Part shown: one piece after another, positions 38,083 through 43,424 of the stretch
Layout of the letters: each line of letters starts with the position of its first letter
Position numbering within the stretch: position 1 is the first letter of the stretch
Position numbers and translations under genes: made by a program
Notes under the pieces: generated by a model
Databases searched by the model: none
Seen by the model: only the letters and a program-made list of their open reading frames with translations
Told to the model about the DNA's origin: nothing
From: Hungatella sp. UBA3147
GTDB taxonomy: Bacteria > Bacillota > Clostridia > Lachnospirales > Lachnospiraceae
NCBI GenBank assembly: GCA_002365025.1
Contig: DEYX01000159.1
Span: forward strand, 1-43,424
Length of the DNA stretch: 43,424 nt
Direction of reading: 5' to 3'

Positions 38083-40323
38083 TCAATTATTGGTTGGGGG
38101 CTGAACCACAATCGGAACATCCGAATTTCCGCCAGTCGTCGGGTTGGAAGGATGGGAAGCAGTTGTTTCTCCCGGTCCCCCAGATCCGCCCGGTCCTGCT
38201 GAGGTTGTCTGCGGTGCCGTTGTCTCGTTAGGTTCCGAAGGCTTCCCTGGTTCCGGTTCATGAGGGGAAGTAGTCTCCTGTTCACTGGTTGAAGGCAAAG
38301 GTTTTGTTTCCCCTGGCTTCGTTGATCCTGTCGTGGTTTCTGAAGGCTTTGATTCCCCAGGCCTGGTTTCCTTTGTCTCACCCGTACTGCTTTCTGAGGA
38401 GTCCGTAGGCTTTCCTGGTTTTCCGCTTCCATCCGTAGCTCCTGTTGAATCTTCCTGTGCGGAAGATTCTTCTGCAGCAGTGGTTTTCTCAGGTTTCGTC
38501 GTTTCTGTGAGCTTCTTTGAATCATCGTCTTTCGTGTTGTTGGCCGGGGTGCTCCCTTGTTTATACATGCCGGTATCAGCGGCTATTTTAGCGCTTATTT
38601 TTTTAACCATGTCCGATGGCTCATAGTTTTCCTTATCAAAAAGAAGTTTATGAAGTTCGGAAACGTTGGATTCCAAGGTTTGAGGGATTACGCAGTCTCC
38701 TCTTTTTCCTACCGTCATATCACCGCGGGTAAATGGAAAACCACCTGTTTCGCCGATGTGATACTTGCCGATATCCAATAGCAGCTCCGTAAAGTCGCTA
38801 AAGGTAAGGTTTGATCCGATCTGATCTACCTCCATCAACAAGATCCTGTTAAGCAGTCCAAGGTCGGCTTTCTTTGCTTTTTCAAAGGTTTTTTCAATGA
38901 CAAGGCGCTGGCGCTCTGTTCTTTGAAAGTCAGTATCCATTTTTCTCAGTCTGGCATAGGCAACTGCCTGCACTCCATCTAAATGATTCATTCCTGCTGA
39001 CTTTAAATGTACCGAAGGCACACCTGTTTCTTTTACGGTTTCTGTGATAAAGGAATTGATGTAACGAAATTCTGGTTTGGTAATTTCAATGTCCACACCA
39101 CCCAGCATATTGATTCCGTCAGCTACCGATTTCCAGTTAAAGGTGACGAATTCCGTGATATCCAAATCAAGATCCCGGTTGAGGGCAGCCAGAGCCTGTT
39201 CGGCTCCCCCATTGGCATAGGCGGCATTTATCTTATTATAAGAATATCCTTCTCCAATACTCATGTATGTATCACGGTAGACGGATACAAGTCTGATCTC
39301 ACCCGTATCTCTGTTAATATTGCAAATCATAATTAAATCAGAGTTACTTCCTTTATTGATACTCCCATTACGACCGTCAAGACCAAATATGGCAATGGTG
39401 CGATAACCGGTCATATGCTGTTTCTGTTCCGGAGACATGATTTCATTACGTACCTGGTTTTTATTAAAATCATCTGGTCTTTGGATGGATCCCATCAGTC
39501 TGGCTACATAAGCATAGGCGAAAATTCCTGCCAGTGTAAAGATTTCAAGAACCGTCATAAGAATAATACGTCTGATTTTTCTCTTTTTTCCAGCCTGAGC
39601 CGCTGACCGGCTGGCTGCCACATTTTTATCCTGCCCCGGCACTCTCTGCTGCTGCTTTGTGCCGCCGTCTCCTATAACAATCTGGCTTCTTGATGAACTC
39701 TGGCTATTTCCCGAGGAAGTCCGGCTTCCGGCAGTTCCCTGGCCGTTTTCTAAAGCTGCCCTGCCTCCTGATGTTCTCTGGCTATTTCCTGAAGCAGTCC
39801 GGCTTACCGTCGCTCCCTGGCTAATACTTGCGGCAGTACGGTTTGCCGCTGCTCTCTGGCCATCTCCTGAAGAAACACGGTTTCCCGCTGCTCTTTGGCT
39901 ATCTCCTGAAGAAACACGGTTTCCCGCTGCTCTTTGGCCATCTCCTGAAACAGCACGGCCTCCCGCTGCTCTTTCTGAAGCAGCACGGTTACCCGCTGCC
40001 CCATGACTTTTACCTGGACCGGCGACCGATGAGGACTGTCCTCGAAAGGCTGCCTGGCCGTCACCGGATGATTGTCTGGACCGGTCAGCGCTCCTGGTTC
40101 TTTCCCCAGTTCCGCCTTTCCTTACAGACGCATCATCAGCCTTTTTTGGTAAATCATGACCGTCTGCTGCCTGATTTGACCTGTCGTATTTCTGTTCCTG
40201 ATAATTTTCATAATCATCATCCAGGTAGTAATCTTCATCAGACGGATCTGGTTTTGAATTGAAACCGCGCTTTCTTTTCCTAATATCCTCGCGGCCTACT
40301 TCATCATCAAATTCATTTCTCAT
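38083..40323 (-). CDS. LytR-CpsA-Psr family glycopolymer transferase, repeat-rich
   Basis: LCP proteins attach teichoic acids or polysaccharides from a lipid carrier to the cell wall. This one has 746 residues, far longer than usual. Residues 1-245 are a hydrophilic cytoplasmic part with a 13-residue tandem repeat (SGDGQRAAGNRVS-like) at about 108-215. A helix (about 251-275, RIILMTVLEIFTLAGIFAYA) leads to the LCP domain: YRTIAIFGLDGRNGS, SNSDLIMICNINRDTGEIRL and VSVYRDTYMSI, then AYARLRKMDTDFQRTERQR. From about 590 there is a Pro/Thr/Ser/Glu-rich tail. GAGG precedes the ATG. It is last in the operon with the sugar transferase, so it probably anchors the polymer made there. Confidence 0.92.
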   Translation of the reverse strand: MRNEFDDEVGREDIRKRKRGFNSKPDPSDEDYYLDDDYENYQEQKYDRSNQAADGHDLPKKADDASVRKGGTGERTRSADRSRQSSGDGQAAFRGQSSSVAGPGKSHGAAGNRAASERAAGGRAVSGDGQRAAGNRVSSGDSQRAAGNRVSSGDGQRAAANRTAASISQGATVSRTASGNSQRTSGGRAALENGQGTAGSRTSSGNSQSSSRSQIVIGDGGTKQQQRVPGQDKNVAASRSAAQAGKKRKIRRIILMTVLEIFTLAGIFAYAYVARLMGSIQRPDDFNKNQVRNEIMSPEQKQHMTGYRTIAIFGLDGRNGSINKGSNSDLIMICNINRDTGEIRLVSVYRDTYMSIGEGYSYNKINAAYANGGAEQALAALNRDLDLDITEFVTFNWKSVADGINMLGGVDIEITKPEFRYINSFITETVKETGVPSVHLKSAGMNHLDGVQAVAYARLRKMDTDFQRTERQRLVIEKTFEKAKKADLGLLNRILLMEVDQIGSNLTFSDFTELLLDIGKYHIGETGGFPFTRGDMTVGKRGDCVIPQTLESNVSELHKLLFDKENYEPSDMVKKISAKIAADTGMYKQGSTPANNTKDDDSKKLTETTKPEKTTAAEESSAQEDSTGATDGSGKPGKPTDSSESSTGETKETRPGESKPSETTTGSTKPGETKPLPSTSEQETTSPHEPEPGKPSEPNETTAPQTTSAGPGGSGGPGETTASHPSNPTTGGNSDVPIVVQPPTNN
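39681..40002 (-). repeat. 39-bp tandem repeat inside the LCP gene
   Basis: Units of 39 bp, keeping the reading frame, encode about 13 residues each. The best conserved copies lie at about 39855-39960 (two are nearly identical), and they decay towards 39681 and 40002. Such in-frame repeats can expand and contract by slippage or recombination. They alter only the cytoplasmic tail. Confidence 0.82.
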
Positions 40324-40359
40324 TTATTTAACCTCATCCTAATCGTGTCGTATCCAGTA

Positions 40360-41778
40360 TCAATACGCATTTTTATTGATAAACCCTTTGAATATGGTAA
40401 GAAATAAAATCTTAAAATCAAATCCCAGGGTCCAGTTTTCGATGTAATACAAATCGTGTTCAATTCTTTTTGTGATGGATGTGTCGCCCCGGTAACCGTT
40501 CACCTGGGCCCAGCCGGTAATACCGGGACGGACCTGATGCTTGATCATATAGCGGGGGATCTCCTCTTTAAACTTCTCAACAAAGAGAGGCCTTTCCGGC
40601 CTTGGCCCCACCAGGCTCATGTCTCCACGAAGGACATTGATAAACTGGGGCATTTCATCAATGCTTGTTTTCCTGATAAAACGCCCTACAGGCGTCACAC
40701 GGGAATCATGGGGAGTCGTCCATTTTGTTTTTTCCTCTGTGGCGGACTGCACCACCATGGAACGGAATTTATACATAGGAAACGATCTGTTATGAAGACC
40801 CACTCTCTCCTGTTTGTAAATAAGTGGTCCCGGCGCAGTCAGCTTGATAAGAACTGCTGTAATAAGCATGACAGGAGAAAATAAGGCCAGAGCAACAGAG
40901 GCTCCAAAAATGTCCACCATCCGTTTCACCAGGGCATTTACCGTATCCGTAAGGGGTACCCGGCGGATGTTGACTACTGGCAGGCCCTGTAAGTCCTCGA
41001 TAAAAGGCCTTGTAGGTATCATGTTATTATAGTCCGGTATAAATTTGGTATGGACACCTGATTTTTCACAGGAAGCCACGATTCCTTCCAAATTCGCATA
41101 TTCTTTGATACTTAAAGTAATGGCGATTTCATCAAGAGAATTTAACGCAAGGATCTCATCTAAATCACGAACCTTGCCGATGACATTAATTCCCTTGTAT
41201 CCGGTTCCCCATTCCTTAGTGTCGTCAAGGATCCCCTTGACCTGATAACCCCATTCAGGATTCACCCGAACCCTGTCTATGAAGCCTTCCGCCGCACGGC
41301 TGTAACCAATCAAAAGGATGTGCTTCTGATTATAGCCCTTGGAGCGCATGGAGCGGAGCATCGAACGGAGCATATTCCGAACGGCCGCCTCCAGGGTTAT
41401 GTTGATAGCACAAAAATAAAATACCATCCTGGTAGAGAACTGACTTAAATAAGGATTCTTTTTAGCCAGGAACAGGATCAGAGCAAAAAGCAGGACTCCC
41501 AGGAGATTGGCCTTGCAGATATTGGCGAACTCATACCGCCTCTCCTGAACTCTTTTTGGGGCATACAAATGGAATAGGCCGTAAAGCAGCAGATAAGCCG
41601 GTAATATAATAAGAAGCGCCGCAAAATAGTACTGTGGCTTTAAAACCTGTTTATAAGGGCTGAATAACCGGTTACCCAGTAAAAGAAGCAGCCAGGCAAA
41701 TACATAGGATATTACAATGACCAGTCCATCCAGTACTACATGAAACCCATTTAATTTTTTCTGATTATCCTTAATCAT
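40360..41778 (-). CDS. Undecaprenyl-phosphate sugar-1-phosphate transferase
   Basis: Starts a surface polysaccharide by moving a sugar-phosphate onto undecaprenyl phosphate (WcaJ/CpsE class). About 472 residues. The N-terminal half has four to five helices and a CoA-binding-like domain (KHILLIGYSRAAEGFIDRVR). The C-terminal catalytic bacterial sugar transferase domain has KRMVDIFGASVALALFSPVM, PLIYKQERVGLHNRSFPMYK, FRSM, RKTSIDEMPQFINVLRGDMS and LVGPRPERP. The ATG at 41778 gives the common MIKDNQKKLNG start, with GAAGG ten bases upstream; an ATG six codons earlier is possible. It follows two glycosyltransferases and precedes the LCP gene. The sugar is unknown. Confidence 0.93.
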   Translation of the reverse strand: MIKDNQKKLNGFHVVLDGLVIVISYVFAWLLLLLGNRLFSPYKQVLKPQYYFAALLIILPAYLLLYGLFHLYAPKRVQERRYEFANICKANLLGVLLFALILFLAKKNPYLSQFSTRMVFYFCAINITLEAAVRNMLRSMLRSMRSKGYNQKHILLIGYSRAAEGFIDRVRVNPEWGYQVKGILDDTKEWGTGYKGINVIGKVRDLDEILALNSLDEIAITLSIKEYANLEGIVASCEKSGVHTKFIPDYNNMIPTRPFIEDLQGLPVVNIRRVPLTDTVNALVKRMVDIFGASVALALFSPVMLITAVLIKLTAPGPLIYKQERVGLHNRSFPMYKFRSMVVQSATEEKTKWTTPHDSRVTPVGRFIRKTSIDEMPQFINVLRGDMSLVGPRPERPLFVEKFKEEIPRYMIKHQVRPGITGWAQVNGYRGDTSITKRIEHDLYYIENWTLGFDFKILFLTIFKGFINKNAY

Positions 41779-41876
41779 AGCAGCAAAACCTTCCATTCGT
41801 GCATTGCACCATATTTCTCCACCATAATTCCCGTATATTATACATGATATGTCAATATGATGCCATTAAAATATTC

Positions 41877-42866
41877 TTAATATGACCTGAAAATTTTTAA
41901 CTTTCTTCGTAAAAATTCCCATATATAGAGGAACGTGCCAAAGACCAGCTCTCCTTCAATCCGAAAATAATTGCCTAAATGGGACATCCGGAACGGTACC
42001 TTTCTGGTATTCCTTGCTGTTCTTAGCCCTTCTTTTAACCCTTCTATATAATCGGAAGCAAAACCGATTTTCTTAAAAAACAGATACTTTACAAAGATTC
42101 CGGCTAAAATGGGAAGCAGATTCACTAAAAGCTGTAAAACCGGCATATTCTTATAATTTAAATATACATTATTCCTGGCAGCCAGACGAACCTTAAAGGA
42201 ATTATATTTGGAACCGCTGGTTCCGCTGCCCACATGATAAACAACGGCTGTGGGACAGTATACGTTTTCATATCCATAGATCTTTGCCCGGTATCCCACA
42301 TCAATATCTTCCAGATAGGCGAAATGGGCCTCGTCAAAGCCTCCGATCTCTTCAAACACTTCCCGTCTGTAGATGGCAGCTCCCGCGCAGGCAGCAAAAA
42401 CGGTTCGAGGATTTTGATAGCCCCTGATGCTTTGTCCTACGCCTCTCTGATAAGCCCAGCCTAATATGCTGTACATATCCCCTGCATCATCCATGAGCTC
42501 CTTGTGGTATAACTGGATCATCTTACTGCTGACGGAAAATATGTTAGAGGACCGGTCCATGGCAAGTACCAGTTCCTTTATATAATCAGGTTCCGGTTCC
42601 GTGTCATTGTTTAACAAAATGACATAAGGGGTTTTCGCATGACTAATCCCCACATTCACTGCCCCGGAAAAGCCTGTATTCTTCTCCAGAAAGACAGAAG
42701 GAATATTCCTATCCTTCAGCCACTCCACACTTCCATCCGTGGAACCGTTATCCACCACAAGAAGCTCAAAGTTCTTATCACTCTGAGCTTCCAGGGCCTT
42801 AAAACAAGGTTCCATAAATTTTAGTCCGTTATAATTAGGAATAATAACCGTTACTTTCTTCACCAT
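41877..42866 (-). CDS. Family 2 glycosyltransferase
   Basis: A 329-residue inverting glycosyltransferase with the GT-A fold. It begins VKKVTVIIPNYNGLKFMEPC and has the nucleotide-sugar residues ELLVVDNGSTDGSVEWLKD and YVILLNNDTEPEPDYIKELV, with NND as the DXD-type metal site. The acceptor region is FAACAGAAIYRREVFEEIGG followed by FDEAHFAYLEDIDVGYRAKI. C-terminal hydrophobic stretches suggest membrane association. The ATG at 42866 has GAGGTG about five bases upstream and lies one base beyond the previous gene's stop, so the two are coupled. It probably extends the lipid-linked saccharide; rhamnosyltransferase-like relatives exist. Confidence 0.9.
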   Translation of the reverse strand: MVKKVTVIIPNYNGLKFMEPCFKALEAQSDKNFELLVVDNGSTDGSVEWLKDRNIPSVFLEKNTGFSGAVNVGISHAKTPYVILLNNDTEPEPDYIKELVLAMDRSSNIFSVSSKMIQLYHKELMDDAGDMYSILGWAYQRGVGQSIRGYQNPRTVFAACAGAAIYRREVFEEIGGFDEAHFAYLEDIDVGYRAKIYGYENVYCPTAVVYHVGSGTSGSKYNSFKVRLAARNNVYLNYKNMPVLQLLVNLLPILAGIFVKYLFFKKIGFASDYIEGLKEGLRTARNTRKVPFRMSHLGNYFRIEGELVFGTFLYIWEFLRRKLKIFRSY

Positions 42867-42867
42867 C

Positions 42868-43424
42868 TCACACCTCAAGCTGATAGGGTTCCCCGATTCT
42901 TTCCTTTCGAAGGTCCCGCAGGGCAAAATTGGATTTACGCAGGGTCAGATTGGGATTGTAATAAGGATCCCCGTCTCTTAATATCTCCGGCCATTTCCGG
43001 GAAAACTTTTTGATTTCCTCATTGAAGCGGGCCACTTTCTCCGGAGTATCTTCAAGCCCTCTTGATTTTGACTCGTAATGATAGAACAGGGCATATGGGG
43101 CGTAAACCACCAATTTATTCAAAGACCGGATCTTCATGCAGTAATCAATATCGTTAAAGGCAACGGCAAGGTCCTCTGAAAAACCTCCCGCTTCTTCAAA
43201 CAAGGATCGTTTGCTCATCATGCAGGCAGCTGTTACGGCGCTGTAATTCCGGGCGCACATCGCCTGATTGAAATAGCTGCTTTCCGCCTTGTGAAGGCCG
43301 ATAAAGGTATGCCCTGCAATGCCGCCAAAGCCAACCACTACACCGGCATGCTGAATGGTATCATCGGAATAAAGAAGCCTGACCCCGACAACGCCCACAT
43401 CCTCTCTCTGGCAGAAGCCTAACA
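42868..43424 (-). CDS. Family 2 glycosyltransferase, N-terminus outside the window
   Basis: The reading frame continues past the window edge at 43424, so this is the C-terminal part. The first visible residues, LGFCQREDVGVVGVRLLYSD, correspond to the middle of a GT2 domain. Then come AVTAACMMSKRSLFEEAGGF and DLAVAFNDIDYCMKIRSLN, with the catalytic ND-DID loop, and YHYESKSRGLEDTPEKVARF, typical of long GT2 enzymes of polysaccharide loci. The end GDPYYNPNLTLRKSNFALRD is common in this subgroup. It is one base from the next glycosyltransferase. The internal GTG at 43398 is not the true start. Confidence 0.9.
   Translation of the reverse strand, partial: LGFCQREDVGVVGVRLLYSDDTIQHAGVVVGFGGIAGHTFIGLHKAESSYFNQAMCARNYSAVTAACMMSKRSLFEEAGGFSEDLAVAFNDIDYCMKIRSLNKLVVYAPYALFYHYESKSRGLEDTPEKVARFNEEIKKFSRKWPEILRDGDPYYNPNLTLRKSNFALRDLRKERIGEPYQLEV

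Noticed and set aside
39855..40002. CRISPR-like array
   Set aside because: The units are contiguous with no unique spacers, stay in frame and lie inside a coding region.
39659..40262. Long plus-strand frames with LLSGHLLKKHG-type repeats opposite the LCP gene
   Set aside because: They are antisense images of the 39-bp repeat, without ribosome sites.

Overview
The window reads as chromosome of a low-to-mid GC Clostridia member, most likely Lachnospiraceae of the Lacrimispora/Clostridium saccharolyticum type. Supporting this are the SCIFF peptide with its radical SAM maturase beside tgt and yajC, a TIGR04086 membrane protein, DUF3793 and DUF2325 genes, UPF0735 next to homoserine dehydrogenase, AGGAGG-type ribosome binding sites, and several GTG/TTG starts. 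Most genes are on the minus strand. Species cannot be fixed from the sequence alone.

Layout. 1-465: two tRNA-Ser genes (GGA and TGA) with a clear promoter. 465-1340: a small hypothetical gene and an XRE regulator. 1365-6790: housekeeping block with ispD, tsaD, rnz, a zinc-ribbon protein, rimI, tsaB, tsaE and a YcxB-like protein, so three t6A genes lie within 4.2 kb. 6814-9892: tex and two small membrane proteins. 9907-12925: lysC, hom and an ACT-domain protein (aspartate-family amino acids). 13066-16863: prfB with its programmed +1 frameshift, then secA. 16864-17477: a gene-free stretch with seven DnaA-box-like 9-mers in one orientation, then two promoter candidates for hpf. 18096-19935: trxB and a FabG-like reductase.

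20154-26915 is the main accessory region: a sugar ABC transporter (binding lipoprotein and two permeases), a class II ketose-bisphosphate aldolase, an ADP-dependent glucokinase/phosphofructokinase-family kinase, a MurR/RpiR regulator and a D-lyxose isomerase pseudogene that has lost its middle. It has one strong promoter and a likely operator. I infer uptake, phosphorylation and aldol cleavage of a sugar whose identity cannot be read here.

27229-30554: scfA-scfB-tgt-yajC, with an elaborate hairpin between scfA and scfB. 30675-34586: TIGR04086 protein, a CBS/CorC-type membrane protein, lspA and a ClpX-like ATPase. 34668-36277: DUF2325, DUF3793 and flavodoxin genes behind a promoter with two matching 20-bp palindromes resembling DtxR/IdeR-type iron operators. 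36352-43424: an HtrA-like protease, then a surface polysaccharide cluster of two glycosyltransferases (one cut by the window end), a polyprenyl-phosphate sugar transferase, and an LCP protein with a 39-bp tandem repeat and a long Pro/Thr/Ser-rich tail.

I found no insertion sequence, prophage, CRISPR array or rRNA. The observations most worth following are the DnaA-box cluster, the paired operators, the broken isomerase in the ADP-kinase operon, and the scfA-scfB hairpin.
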